Shown here piece after piece: positions 11,365 to 22,696 of a stretch of 64,000 bases of DNA. A program made the position numbers and the translations under genes. The stretch is from assembly GCA_023374025.1 (NCBI GenBank), contig SIJG01000031.1:865512-929511 (forward strand), in the 5' to 3' direction. Under the pieces are notes generated by a model. That model saw nothing but the letters and a program-made list of their open reading frames with translations. It had not been told where the DNA came from and searched no databases. The first letter of the stretch is position 1. Every line of letters starts with the position of its first letter. This DNA comes from Heterodera schachtii. Lineage: Eukaryota; Nematoda; Chromadorea; Rhabditida; Heteroderidae.

Positions 11365-11735
11365 ATGCATTTCAATCACTGGGACTCAAATCTCTGGCAT
11401 TCCAATCATTGAGACTCAATTCTACGGCATTTCAATCACTGGGACTCAACCCACCAACATTCGAATCACCGGCACTCAATCTCTCCTCCAATCTTAGGCA
11501 TCACATTCACTTGGACTCAAACTTCCAATTATTCGTCGGCATACACTTCCTTCCTTTTTTCTTGTTTGAAGGCGGGTTTCTTATGGCAAAACATTTCTTG
11601 GCATTAAATCATCTTTCAAGACTTAATCCCAACAATCCTCGACATTTCAATCATTTGGACTCAATCTCACATATTCTTCAACATTCCTATCACTGGTACT
11701 CAGTCTCACCAATTCTTCGCATTCCAATTTTTTGT
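11365..11735. repeat. Degenerate ~27-30 bp tandem repeat
   Basis: Words of the type GGCATTTCAATCACTGGGAC followed by TCAA recur with mutations (ATTCCAATCATTGAGACTC, ATTCGAATCACCGGCACTC and so on). The overlapping open frame simply reads the repeat (AFQSLGLN-like) and is not taken as a gene. Confidence 0.6.
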
Positions 11736-11752
11736 TTACGTTTTGGCACAAC

Positions 11753-13222
11753 GGTAATACTTTAGATGGTACCCCAGGGCTCGCATTCGTCCTTGGATGC
11801 CAAGGACGTCCTTGGAATTTGACTCTCTTCCTTGGAAATAAAACATTTGAAAAAAGGAAAAAATAATCAAAGGAAATTAGATAAATTTTTGAATTTCTAG
11901 CATATTTTGTGCAAAATCTGATACGAAAGTGCACAAAAATTCCCAATTTTTCCCGGCGGTGCCTATCGGCACCGCCGGGACCTTTTCTATTTTTTAAAAA
12001 TTTGATGATTAAAAATGATCAATTTTGGAAGAACCTATTAATAATTCCCCTCCCCCCATTCCCAAAAGTCTTTTGGTAAAGCGCTCGCAAGAAGTGTTGT
12101 GAAAAAGTAAAAAATGCTCATCGCCATTATCTCCAAATCGCAAAAGCCGCATTTTTTGGTGAAAATCTGTTAACAAATTACCCTCTAATTTTCAAATTTT
12201 TCCCTTTGTCCCTTTATGAAAAAACGCGCCGCAAAAAAAGCGTTTTTAAAGCAGAAAAAAAATCGTAGCAAATGAGGAAAATGATCAGCGGAAACAAAAA
12301 AATGTTGGAAAAAACCCATTCTGGCGAAAAGAGACGAGCCATTTGAATAAATATTAACCATTTTTTATTTCATAAGATAAAAATTTTAAATGTCCTTGGA
12401 TTTCATGAATTTTCCCCACTATGTCCTTGCAAATCGGCCTACCCGTCCTTGGAAGCCGACTTTGACGATACGAGCGAGCCCTGTGGTGGGAACAGGACAA
12501 AATCACGCCGCCGAAATCACGCCGCCGAAATCACGCCGGCCGAAATCCCGCCGAGACAAAATCCCGCCGCCGAAATCACGCCGGCCGAAATCACGCCGGG
12601 ACAAAATCACGCCACTAGAAATTTTTTTCAAACCTAGAATTTTTTCAAAAAAAAAATCTTAGAAAATTTTTTTATAAGAAAATTTAGAGAAAAAAAATTT
12701 AGAGATTTTTTTGAAATTTTATGAAAAATACTAAGTTTTTTCCGAAAACTTTCCAAAAAAATTTAATTTTTCGTGAAATTTTCTTATAAAAAATTTTCTA
12801 AGATTTTTTTCTTGAAAAAATTCTAAGTTTGAAAAAATTTTTAAAAATTTCTAGCGGCGTGATTTTGTCCCAGCGTGATTTCGGCGGCGGGATTTTGTCT
12901 CGGCGGGATTTCGGCCGGCGTTATTTCGGCCGGCGTGATTTCGGCGGCGGGATTTCGGCGGCGTGATTTCGGCGGCGTGATTTTGGGGTGCTCCCCCCTG
13001 TGGTACCCCCCTTTTTGGAAAAAAATATTTTTTGTTTTCAAAAATTATGAAAACATATTTCCAAGGGTTTTCTGGGTCGCGGATCACGAATACGGCATCC
13101 ATTTCGGCCAATTCCGAACCCCGGACCCGAATTCGAACAAAAGTTCGAAAATAATCATGATTTTTGAAAACAAAAAATATTTTTTCCAAAAAGGGGGGGG
13201 GGGTACCATCTAAAGTATTACC
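11753..13222. mobile_element. 1.47-kb TIR element, 8-bp target duplication GGCACAAC
   Basis: Ends GGTAATACTTTAGATGGTAC and its complement are inverted. GGCACAAC occurs directly outside both ends (11745-11752, 13223-13230). No transposase is visible. It carries the dispersed module (about 13065-13150) and encloses a separate palindromic element at 12490-12995. Its ends resemble those of the 6953-7237 MITE (GGTAATA...TATTACC), which points to one family. Confidence 0.85.
12490..12995. mobile_element. Nested palindromic element with AATCACGCCGCCGA iteron TIRs
   Basis: The left arm repeats GCCGAAATCACGCCG words (12495-12610), then runs into A/T-rich arm sequence. The right arm is the inverted copy (about 12790-12990) with AGCGTGATTTCGGCGGCG words. 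The two arms pair over about 170-200 bp. The architecture matches the MULE at 1463-2772, with a different iteron word. No coding region. Confidence 0.7.
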
Positions 13223-13429
13223 GGCACAACATTTGGCATTTTCCTCGTCTTTCTTTATTTCTTCAATTTTTTACTAAACAAAATTAAAAAACACAAAACT
13301 CTTTAACTTCCAAATTGTTTTCTCTTTAATAATAACAAAAAACATTTACACAATTAACAAATTCAAATGAAAAATGCGAACAAAAAAATTATTAATAATG
13401 TAGAAAAATAAAAAGTAAAGTCTCTCCGG

Positions 13430-14088
13430 TCGGGGTCGTTTTCGCGTGGCCATTTTCGCGTGGCTATTTTCGCGTGGCCGTTTTCGCGTGGGGACGTTTT
13501 CGCGTGGCTGGGGTACGTTTTCGCGTGGCCGTTTTCGCGTGGGGTACGTTTTCGCGTGAGTACCTGTTTAGGACTGAAATTGGTCGGATTTGTCAAAACA
13601 TCCATGTTTCGAATCCCGAACCCAAATTCGAACAAATTTCTTAACTTTTTTGTTTTTTATTTCTTGCGGCTAATATCTTCTACAACAATTTGTCAGTTTG
13701 GTCGGATGTGCGCCAAACGGAAAAAAATAAAATTTTATAAAAGCACATACATAATATAACAAAATAACAAATTTCAGAACAAAATAAGGTCGCATTTCAT
13801 AGTTTCGGGAAAAGAGTGCGCCGTCATGTTCGAACTTAACTTTGTTCCGTTTTGTTTTAATTTTTTGCTGCTGGTCCATATTATATAATTGAAATAGCCT
13901 TAATTTAGTTTATAAACTCACTTAATTATAAAATAAAAACTCGTTAGAAAAAGAGCGAAACAAATTTTGGTAAAATATAATGTGAGTTATGCAACCACGC
14001 GAAAACGGCCACGCGAAAACGTCCCCACGCGAAAACGGCCACGCGAAAATGGCCACGCGAAAACGGCCACGCGAAAACGTCCTGGCCC
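13430..14088. mobile_element. TIR element with TTTTCGCGTGGCC iterons
   Basis: The left end (13434-13555) consists of TTTTCGCGTGG words joined by GCCG/GCCA/GGAC linkers. The right end (13990-14088) is the inverted array CCACGCGAAAACGG. The interior holds a partial copy of the dispersed module near 13595-13635 and no intact ORF. It is another iteron-TIR element; the exact ends and target duplication are unclear. Confidence 0.7.
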
Positions 14089-14642
14089 CAAGTCTCTCAC
14101 ATACAAAACAGGAAGGCAAAGCATTAGTTTTCCTTTTTCTTTTATCAAATATTTTATATAATAAAAGATGGGATAAATAAGGAAGGGATGCGAGACAAAT
14201 TTTCTATTGTCTCTCCATTTCATTTATTTTCTCTTATTTCTTTTACTTTTCCGCTTACTCTCTCTTTTTTCCCACTACCTCCCTCTCCCACACACACGCA
14301 CGCGTCCAACAGACTGCTGCTGCACAGCAGCACGCGTCTGTTCACTGTATGCTCCTCGCACCCGCCGCTGCCCGCGTAGACAGACAATCAGACAGTGCAC
14401 TATTTCCCACTTTTCCCTCGCACTAATTTTTTCAAATTCATTTTTTAACCAAAAAAAAAACGCCACACATATTCAAACCATGGACACATAATACAAACAC
14501 TCAACTTTAATACTTAGGATTTCAGTGACGAAACGTTCGGCCACCAATTTTTATTTGTTTATTTTTTTTCGGGCGGGACACCAATTCCGAAGGATTACCA
14601 ACAAAAAGATACAAAAACTTCATCAATTCCCTTTTCCATGGC
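14089..14642. other. Intergenic, pyrimidine-rich, with one hairpin
   Basis: The region has TTTCTCTTATTTC-type tracts, a CACACACACGCACGCG stretch and an imperfect hairpin at about 14308-14342 (AACAGACTGCTGCTG against AGCAGCACGCGTCTGTT). Open frames here have no coding character. Confidence 0.45.
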
Positions 14643-14650
14643 TATAAAAA
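14643..14650 (+). promoter_or_regulatory. TATA box of F-box-like copy 3
   Basis: TATAAAAA, with GTTTGTTTTTTCGATTTGCC downstream, 130 bp before the ATG at 14773. It is conserved with copies 2 and 4. Confidence 0.55.
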
Positions 14651-14772
14651 TGTTTGTTTTTTCGATTTGCCTCGCATTTGAAAAATAATAAAAGTTTCTA
14701 ACGCAATAATTCTTCCCTTTGTGACGACGACATCATTCGGAACTCGGCCAAATTGTGTTAATTGCCACAAAA

Positions 14773-16595
14773 ATGAACCGACGGTAAAAGGATTTTAAAA
14801 TTCACACAAATTCGTCATTTATTTAACTAACAATAAACTGTTTCCACAATTTCAGTTGGATTTGCAACGACGTTTGGATGGATATTTTGCCCTGTTTTGA
14901 CCGTCCTCAACTTGGCCTCAAATTGGCACTTCTTTCGCCACATTTCAATGCGTTGGTGGACAAACATTTCGATGGCAAAAGCGAATTGACAATTTGGAGA
15001 CAAATCACAATTTGTCGTAAGTACAGTCTCATAGTTTCGGCACCACAATTTCTCTCTATGGACGCTGCCAATTCTGTGACATTTCCATTGCCCGACAGTC
15101 CGTTGCCCAGCAAAATTCGCGGTACTTATGTCGTTTACAGCCCATAAAAAAAAAATTTTTAGATCAATTTATAAACATTTCTAGGGGGGGGGGGGGTTTA
15201 CGGGGTCGCTGATCACGAATCTGACATCCATTTTGACCAATTTTGAATCCCGGACCCGAATTCGAACTAAAAGTCGAAAATTCAAATTTTTCAAAAAATC
15301 ATTTTACGGTGCGAAAACCATTTGGCCATTTCAGTCGCAGGTCTGTAACTCTATTCAGAATTGTCGCCGCGCCCTAAAAATGGTACCATTCGACTTCTCT
15401 AACTGAGAGGAACCGATTGATATATAATTCGTATGCAAATTCAAAGTTGGCAGTATTCTGAACTTTTACCGAATTTTCGATTTTTTGTTCGAATTCGGGT
15501 CCGTGATTCAAAATTGGTCGAAATGGATGTCAGATTCGTGATCAGCGACCCCGAAAACCCCCTAGAAATGTTTATAAATTGATTTAAAAATTATTTTTTT
15601 TGTATGGGCTGTAAACGACATAAGTACCAAATTCGCTTTAGCGACCTTCAGATTATGTAATTAAAAATCAAAGCTTTATGACAATAAAAGCATTCATTCC
15701 ATTTTCAGGTACATCGATCACTCCGTCATCGCTTTTCTTCGTGCCAATCACCAAATTTTCGACAAAAGAGGCACCGTTTAAATTTGTTGATTCCATCACC
15801 AGACACCACGGATGAGCAGCCGATTTGGGACATTTTTGTTCGTGAAATTTGGCCAATTTTTTCGCCAAACATTCGCCAGTTGGGCTTTACCGGTGGTGAT
15901 CATTTGGACAATTTACGTCGTCTCATTTCGTCAACAATTCTCACTGATCTCAACATTGATTCAATCTATTCCTGTGGTTTGTTGCCTGATCCAATTGGTG
16001 ATGATTTTGATGGGCCAAATGCAACTGCTGGCCAAGCGTTATACAAATGGTTGCACTCTCCGAGAAAAGATGGCCAACCCAAGCGATTGTATTGCTTTGA
16101 TTACAAAGAACAAGCGAACACCAATTGGGTCAACAATTTCAAGGAGGTGTGGCCACACATTTTCAGCAAATCACTGATTTTTGTTTTCAAATTGTTTAGC
16201 ATTTTCTCCGTGCCAATGCCATTTCTTCCGTCAGTTACCAAATTCATTTTTCTGTTCGTTCGCCGTCAATGCAAATGGTGCCATTTGAATTGGAGAACGA
16301 ATGGACAAAGGAAAAGCTGACATTGGCCAAAGAAAACGGAAATGACTTGGAGGATAACAGTTGGATAATGAAGCGTTGCAAAATTGTTGGGGAGACCGTG
16401 GCTGTTCAGCTTCAGAAGGATGAAAATTGTAACAGTGTGTTCTTTTGCCTTTTTAGTGGCAATAATTGCATTGGGTGAGCAGTTAAAAGGATTTGATTTT
16501 GTTTAAATAATTCAAATTGCGCTTAATTAAGGCCATTGTCTCCGCCACCGGAAGAAGAAGCCGGACAAAGCATCACAAAAGGGCGAAATGAGTGA
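14773..16595 (+). pseudogene. F-box-like family copy 3, split by a MITE and frameshifted
   Basis: Exon 1 is 14773-14783. Exon 2 starts at 14856 and is broken at 15120 by a 508-bp MITE, resuming at 15629. Exon 3 is 15709-16146, exon 4 16200-16475 and exon 5 16532-16595. Family landmarks are present: RWICNDVWMDILPCFD, YIDHSVIAFLRANHQ, REIWPIFSPNIRQLGF, WLHSPRKDGQPKRL. Exon 3 also has a one-base loss near 15778 (GGCACCGTTTAA), which puts a stop after Arg-Gly-Thr-Val. Two independent lesions make this a pseudogene, although promoter and splice sites survive. Confidence 0.8.
15121..15628. mobile_element. MITE in F-box-like exon 2, target duplication AAATTCGC
   Basis: The ends GGTACTTATGTCGTTTACAG and the complement are inverted. 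AAATTCGC flanks both sides (15113-15120, 15629-15636). Removing the element restores the family sequence Lys-Ile-Arg-Phe at this point, as in copies 2 and 4. The dispersed module occurs twice inside, in inverted orientation (about 15193-15285 and 15475-15560), so the element is largely a palindrome. Confidence 0.9.
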
Positions 16596-16827
16596 CGGAC
16601 AAAACAACAAAAACAATGATCAGTAGAAGAAGAAGAAATGGATTAATTAAGAATGATCGATCGATCACAATTTCTCAGTGATCAAATGCATTTTATGAAG
16701 AAAACCTCTCCATTTCGATAAATAAATTGGATGTATAAATTGGCAAAAAAAAATGTACAAAAACAAAATTTTAAGATTTACACGAAATACCAACAAATTT
16801 CTGGTCCCGTATTATTATTTTTATCTA

Positions 16828-17942
16828 CAGTCATGGTCAAATGTTTATCTACACCCCATTTTATTTGGTTTTTGTCGTCATTTCAACTGTAAATTTCAAT
16901 TAAATCCGAAATATATGGTGGTATTTTGTAGCATTTTTTATGGGCTTTCGAATGGTATAAATCAAGACTCAAAAGAATGTTGTGCATAAACACTATGCTT
17001 TGCTAAACGAATTGTGCTCAAATTTTGACTGGTCAAAAGTTTATCTACACCCCAAAAATCAATATTCCTTAGGCCTAAAATTCTGAAAAAATTCCTGCTA
17101 TGCTAACTTTTGATGATGATCAAAAAAGTCTTTTACGCCATCTTGATCAGATCACTCCTTCATGGTGATCCAAAAACCCAAAAATGACTTGAAATCGGGA
17201 AAATTTTCGAAAAAAATTCCTAGGGGGTTGGGAAAAATTTTCTGGAAATTTTGAGTAGGCCTATGAGAAAGAGCACAAAATTCTCTACAAAATTGTCTTT
17301 TGGATCGTTGGTCTACGAATTATACACGCTGAGGTATGGGCACTTCAATTTTGATGATGTTCATTTCTACTGTACAATGCACTATTTTCTGAAGAAATAC
17401 AGTACTTTTTGTAGACACCGAAATTGAAATGCCCATACCTCAACGGGCATAAGTCGTAGAGACATGCGATCATTTGCATTTTGTAGAGAATTTTGTGCTC
17501 TTTCTCATAGGCCTACACAAAATTTCCAGAAAATTTTTCCCAACCCCTTAGGAATTCTTTCGAAAATTTTCCCGATTTCAAGCCATTTTTGGGTTTTTGG
17601 ATCACCATGAAGGAGTGATCTGATCAAGATGGCGTAAAAGACTTTTTTGATCATCATCAAAAGTTAGCATAGCAGGAATTTTTTCAGAATTTTAGGCCTA
17701 AGGAATATTGATTTTTTGGGGTGTAGATAAACTTTTGACCAGTCAAAATTTGAGCACAATTCGTTTAGCAAAGTATAGTGTTTATGCACAACATTCTTTT
17801 GAGTATTGATTTATACCATTCGAAAGCCCATAAAAAATGCTACAAAATACCACCATATATTTCGGATTTAATTGAATTTACAGTTGAAATAAAGACAAAA
17901 ACAAAATAAAATGGGGTGTAGATAAACATTTGACCATGACTG
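16828..17942. mobile_element. Palindromic Tc1/mariner-like element, TA target
   Basis: It begins CAGTCATGGTCAAATGTTTA (then TCTACACCCC) and ends with the inverted copy, flanked by TA on both sides. The arms are about 480 bp and nearly perfect, leaving almost no interior and no transposase. The site without the element can be read at about 27215-27225 (TTTATCTATCTTGG) and, inverted, near 20075. The terminal words suit the Tc1/mariner superfamily. Confidence 0.85.
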
Positions 17943-18425
17943 TATCTTAGTAGAGAAAAACTGAATTTACTTGGGTGCGTTTAACTTTTTTCTATACATT
18001 AAATCCGCTTCAAATAAGGAATTGTTCAATCGCTTTTTTAAAGAAATAATCGCTTTTATTTAGTCTAAAATTTAAAACAAAATTTCGAACGCCCATATCT
18101 TTTTTCGAACTCATTAAATTACTTAGCATTTGGTTAGAAAAAGATTCTCGTGATAAGAGCTTTCGAATGATATCAAGATTGTCCAATTTGGTTGGCAAAA
18201 ACCTTAAAAATAATTTCCAAAATCGTCATTTTTAATTTTTTGTACAAAAATAAAATATTCATGTTGCACAACGGATTCGAACCTCCGCCCTCCTCCTCCC
18301 TTTGTCCCTTTATACCCATTTCGACCCAATTCGAACCCCGAACTCGGATTCGTACGAAATCTCAAAATTCAATTTTCAAAAAATTCACATTTATGCAATA
18401 AAAACGGCCAAATTGACAAATTAAT
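17943..18425. repeat. ~470-bp repeat, four copies
   Basis: The sequence from ACTTGGGTGCGTTTAAC through CGGATTCGAACCTCCGCCCT to GCAATAAAAACGGCC recurs at about 19570-20060 (inverted), 24770-25140 (inverted, partial) and 27230-27715 (direct). It contains a tRNA B-box-like word, GGTTCGAATCC on the minus strand, and both dispersed motifs. No gene. Confidence 0.7.
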
Positions 18426-18731
18426 ATTTCTTTTCTTTAAATGATTCCTACACATAAAATACACAGGAAATGGACGAATTTTCGGTGAGAAAGCAAAGGT
18501 CAAACACATCCAAACAATCACATAATTAAGTAATAACAATAACACAATGTAATATCAAATCATTTCGGTCACATAATCGCATTAATTAATCAATAATTGA
18601 TCAATTAATTAATTCATGCATCTTTCTTTTGCTGATCACTCGGTCCGTGAGAAGCGGCATCGAGAAGACTGAAAAAACGATGATTCGATTGCAGTTATAA
18701 CTCATCATTGGCATTTTAAAAATTGTTGTTC

Positions 18732-19338
18732 ACCCATCGTCGTATCCGCCGTCACTGATCCGAATGTCAATTGGGTTCTGTCGAGCTTTGAATTCTTTCA
18801 ACAAATAATTGGAAAACGGAAGAGCAAAAAAGTATTTGGTGATTGTACGAGTAACAATCGTTCTCCAGTCATTTCGTTGATCATATCAAATGGCACAATG
18901 AAGTCATGCGGAACCGGCGGAAAGCAAAAACAAATGCAAAAAGAAGCCGGAGAAGAAGCATTGGAAAATGCCTAAAATGGGACAAAAAAATCATAGAAAA
19001 GCTAATTAAATAGGGATAATCACCGCTTTAAGCTGATCCATCATTGCCGACCATTGATCCGCCGATGAATTCAAAGAGTATTCGAGCCGCTTCGACACAC
19101 CATCAGGACGGGGCGTGAACAACCATTTGGCCACCGCATGGCCATCCGACGCATTGGCACTTTCATCGGGTGGAAAAGCGGGGGAATGGCATCATTGAAA
19201 GAGACTAAGCCAAGTGCCGGACAATCGCTGAGCAATGACGGGGCCAATTCGCGCAGACGGCAAAAAGCGATGATGTCCAAATACATATAACGAATGGCGT
19301 CGCGGAGCATTGGCAAAATGTTGCGCAAAACAAATTCC
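18732..19338 (-). pseudogene. 5'-truncated F-box-family pseudogene, left arm
   Basis: On the minus strand, exon 19338-19024 reads NILPMLRDAIRYMYLD, then DCPALGLVSFNDAIPP and, after a one-base frameshift, KWLFTPRPDG. This corresponds to the C-terminal half of the family. Exon 18971-18732 follows after a GT-AG intron. The N-terminal F-box part is absent: upstream DNA is repeat. Compared with the right-arm copy it has an extra frameshift near 19180 (CCCCC against CCCCCC). Confidence 0.65.
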
Positions 19339-20742
19339 TTTTTTGGTGCATTATAAATCCATATTTTGGAGGGTTTTCGAGATTCTGTGCGTACAGAAGT
19401 CGCAGAGACATGAAGTTTTTTACATTTTGTAGCAAATTTACGCCATATTCGTCTTCACGCAAAATTTTTTAGAACCCCCTAGGAATTTTTTTCAAAAATT
19501 TTCCCGCTTTCAAGCCATTTTAGGGTTTTCGGATCTCCCTGAAATATTTGAAGGAGCATAACAACAAAAAAACTTGGAATCATTTAAAAAAAAATTAATT
19601 TGTCAATTTGGCCGTTTTTATTGCATAAATGTGAATTTTTTGAAAATTGAATTTTGAGATTTCGTACGAATCCGAGTTCGGGGTTCGAATTGGGTCGAAA
19701 TGGGTATAAAGGGACAAAGGGAGGAGGAGGGCGGAGGTTCGAATCCGTTATGCAACATGAATATTTTATTTTATTTTGTACCAAAGAATTAAAAAATGAC
19801 GATTTTGGAAATTATTTTTAAGGTTTTTGCCAACCAAATTGGACAATCTTGATATCATTCGAAAGCTCTTATCACGAGAATCTTTTTCTAACCAAATGCT
19901 AAGTAATTTAATGAGTTCGAAAAAAGATATGGGCGTTCGAAATTTTGTTTTAAATTTTAGACTAAATAAAAGCGATTATTTTCTTTAAAAAAGCGATTGA
20001 ACAATTCCTTATTTGAAGCGGATTTAGTGTATAGAAAAAAGTTAAACGCACCCAAGTAAATCAGTTTTTATCTACCAAGATAGATAAATAAATAGTACGG
20101 GACCAGAAATTTGTTGATATTTCGTGCAACTCTTAAAATTTTGTTTTTGTACATTTTTTTTGCCAATTTATACATCCAATTTATTTACCGAAATGGAGAG
20201 GTTTTTCTTCATAAATGCATTTGATCACTGAGAAATTGTGATCGATCGGTCATTCTTAATTAACCCATTTCTTCTACTTCTACCATACCTGTGCAAGGGG
20301 GGGCTCAGACAAGAGGTCTTACGATCGACTTTGGCCCCCCCCATGGGGGGGTCAGAGCCCATTTCCATTACGATCGACCATTTTTTCAATTTTTTGCCTA
20401 GTGAAGACCTTTTTTTTTGCTCTTCGGGCCAAAAAATTGTTTTCTCCGGTGTTATTAAAAAATTTTGAACGCCTATTCCTTTTTCAAGAGTTCCGTTTGG
20501 GGCCGGGGTTCCCACCCGGGCAACTATTTTTTTGCGGCGCTTTTTTCAACAAAACTGGGAAAAGGGGGTCCGGCGGAGCCGATAGGCGCCGCTGGAAAAT
20601 TTTTTTGCATTTTTAGTGCGATTTGTTAACGATTTTTGTTGGAGCTCAAAGCTCTTTCGAACCCTAAACCACTCAGGACACGGGACTTATAGGGGTGCGC
20701 GAGCAAACCGCAAAAAAATATTTTAAATACAAAAACAATTAA

Positions 20743-22022
20743 ATGTCTATTTTTAATGCTCGCTCACTCCCTAATAAAATCTCTGACTTAAATTTTATAA
20801 CACACAATAAAAAACCGAGTATTCTCATTATAAATTTTATAAAACCGAGTATTCTCATTATAAATTTTATAACACACAATAAAAAACCGAGTATTCTCAT
20901 TATAAATTTTATAACACACAATAAAAAACCGAGTATTCTCATTATAAATTTTATAACACACAATAAAAAACCGAGTATTCTCATTATAAATTTTATAAAA
21001 CCGAGTATTCTCATTATAAATTTTATAACACACAATAAAAAACCGAGTATTCTCATTATTTCAGAGACCTGGTTAAATTTCCGAAACTCAATTTTATATG
21101 ACTTGTCCTCCAATATTAGCAAATCGTCAAAGTAAACGAGGTGGCGGCTGTGCTATACTATTAAGTACTGATATTCCTATGTTCAAAATTTTCTCTGGGA
21201 CAAAATTTCAATGTGAAATCGTTATAAACTTTGTATAGCAAAAGTGAATCATATTTTTGCCTTGTATAAGCCGCCTCAATGTTAAATCTTAGATTATATT
21301 TCAGAATTTAATTACAATAATGTTCTCATATGTGGTGATCTGAACCTACCGGGAATCGATTGGATTAATTATCGAATAGATAACAATAGTCAATCGAAGA
21401 TATTCTTTGACTTTATTACACAAAAACAGTTGGTTCAACACGTAAAACAAACAACACGTGGGAATAACATTTTAGACCTGATTCTTTCAAACCCAAATCA
21501 ATTTGTTTATGAAACGAATGTTATAGAAACTTTTTCAACTTCAGATCAGTCACATGATAGAAAATTAATGCGAGCTTTTCAATCACCAAAAAAGAGATGA
21601 TTTTTCATCAGAGAGTTTAAAAGAAACAATTTTCTAAGACTAAGCAATGGGATTCAGCAAAAACGAATTGACTTACATTTATTGAATTTATTTCATGTTG
21701 ACGAGAATTATAATCTTCTCTCTAAAGAACTTTATAATTCCTTCGATAAATTTAGCATTACGAAAAATTATAAAAAACACTTACCCACAAAAAATCAAAA
21801 ATTATACTCGGAAAAATTAAAAATACATAAGCTTATTAGAAAATACCCTGATCACAGACAATTTAAAATAAAAGACAAAATTTTAAGTAGTAATCAGAAA
21901 AGGGAAAAAAAATATTAATGATAATAAAGAAAGCCAACTTGTCAATAAAGGCAATTTGGCTATTTTTAAATACATCGGCAACAAATTTAATTCCGACAGA
22001 GAAATAAGATTGCTTTTCGATG
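20743..22022 (+). pseudogene. LINE fragment: endonuclease domain (left arm)
   Basis: The fragment starts SIFNARSLPNKISDLNFI and later reads SETWL, both typical of the apurinic-type endonuclease of CR1/Jockey-like LINEs. Further on it has GDLNLPGIDW, TRGNNILDLILSNP and FSTSDQSH, the conserved endonuclease boxes. Several frame changes and stops occur (about 21170-21300 and near 21590). Similarity ends at about 22022 after a reverse-transcriptase linker region that is repeated at 23500. It is a dead 5' piece of an autonomous non-LTR retrotransposon. Confidence 0.75.
20808..21056. repeat. In-frame 42/30-bp minisatellite in LINE endonuclease
   Basis: Units coding ITHNKKPSILIINF (42 bp) and a shorter IKPSILIINF (30 bp) alternate. 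Both are multiples of three, so the frame is kept on both strands. The right arm has more units (26115-26510). Confidence 0.85.
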
Positions 22023-22327
22023 ACTAGAGACCGCAAAAAAAGGCACCAAAAATCGCGAAAAAGGCACTATAATCGAAAGATTACGGTGCTAATTTCATTA
22101 AAATGATAAATTAAAGTAATTTTCCTTCATAAGATTGTTGGTATTCCGTCTTTGCAAAACATTCGATTTTGGTGAACAATAATTCGTCCGACCTTTTTTA
22201 TTATGAATTACTGTCCACAAAAAGAAAGGGTAGGAATTTTATGGCGAGATAAAAATGCCAACTTTTTAATAAGTAAAATAAATAATTATTTCGGTAAACA
22301 AAACACGTAAAACTTAACCAAATAACT
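22023..22327. other. Inverted-repeat spacer, AT-rich, no gene seen
   Basis: It includes GCAAAAAAAGGCACCAAAAA-type words also found at 22985-23095. No coding region is supported. Confidence 0.4.
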
Positions 22328-22346
22328 GTAGAACATAAAAGGTAAC

Positions 22347-22417
22347 TCGCCCGGTGGGACTCGAACCCACGACCTCAGCAATCCGTGCCGTGCTCTAACC
22401 AACTGAGCTACGGGCGC
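22347..22417 (-). tRNA. tRNA-like unit 1 with 5-nt anticodon loop (probable pseudo-tRNA/SINE head)
   Basis: The minus strand gives a 71-nt cloverleaf candidate. It has acceptor GCGCCCG/CGGGCGA (first pair G-A mismatched), D arm GCTC...GAGC with A box TAGCTCAGTTGG, variable loop AGGTC and T arm GTGGG-TTCGAGT-CCCAC (B box GGTTCGAGTCC). The anticodon stem CGGCA/TGCTG leaves a five-base loop (CGGAT) instead of seven, so no legitimate anticodon can be assigned. It lies in a duplicated about 160-bp unit (22328-22487). Confidence 0.55.
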
Positions 22418-22625
22418 CACTTTTAGAGGTTCTCTCAGGTCCTTTATCCCACTTTCTCCCAAACTCCGTTCCTTCTGGCATCACATTCCGCCTCCCTCGG
22501 AAGACCGGTCCCTCGGGCTCTCCTTGGCCCTTCACCGACGGACTTGGACATTCTCATTGGTCCAGTGGTCCCGGCAGTGTGGAGGGGATCCACCCAGGAG
22601 CGCCATGTAGAACATAAAAGGTAAC

Positions 22626-22696
22626 TCGCCCGGTAGGACTCGAACCCACGACCCCAGCAATCCGTGCCGTGCTCTAACCAACTGAGCTACGGGCGC
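22626..22696 (-). tRNA. tRNA-like unit 2 with 5-nt anticodon loop
   Basis: Second copy of the 71-nt unit, with the same short anticodon loop. A T-stem change makes one pair G-U, keeping the stem. Flanks GTAGAACATAAAAGGTAAC and CACTTTTAGAGGTT are shared with unit 1. Conservation of an abnormal loop in both copies suggests a tRNA-derived repeat and not a working tRNA. Confidence 0.5.

Larger units (their letters stand above)
18508..21856. repeat. Left arm of large inverted repeat
   Basis: It matches 25320-29017 in inverted orientation with small indels, including about 200 bp present only on the right (about 28590-28790) and a different repeat number in the LINE minisatellite. It carries an F-box-family pseudogene, the 470-bp repeat and a LINE 5' fragment. 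The spacer between the arms is about 3.46 kb. Confidence 0.8.

Noticed and set aside
11331..11765. 144-codon frame with AFQSLGLN repeats
   Set aside because: It translates a degenerate about 27-30 bp tandem repeat, with no start context or splice-supported partner exons.
12449..13041. Open frames with RPKSRRDK-like or AEITPAEI-like repeats
   Set aside because: They translate the AATCACGCCGCCGA iterons of a nested TIR element on both strands.
20743..21135. 130-codon frames on both strands (and 169-172 codons in the right arm) as novel repeat proteins
   Set aside because: They are a LINE endonuclease fragment expanded by an in-frame minisatellite; the opposite strand is merely stop-free over the same units.
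22347..22417. Functional arginine-type tRNA
   Set aside because: The 5' half resembles GCGCCCGTAGCTC tRNAs, but the five-base anticodon loop leaves no valid anticodon, and the first acceptor pair is mismatched.
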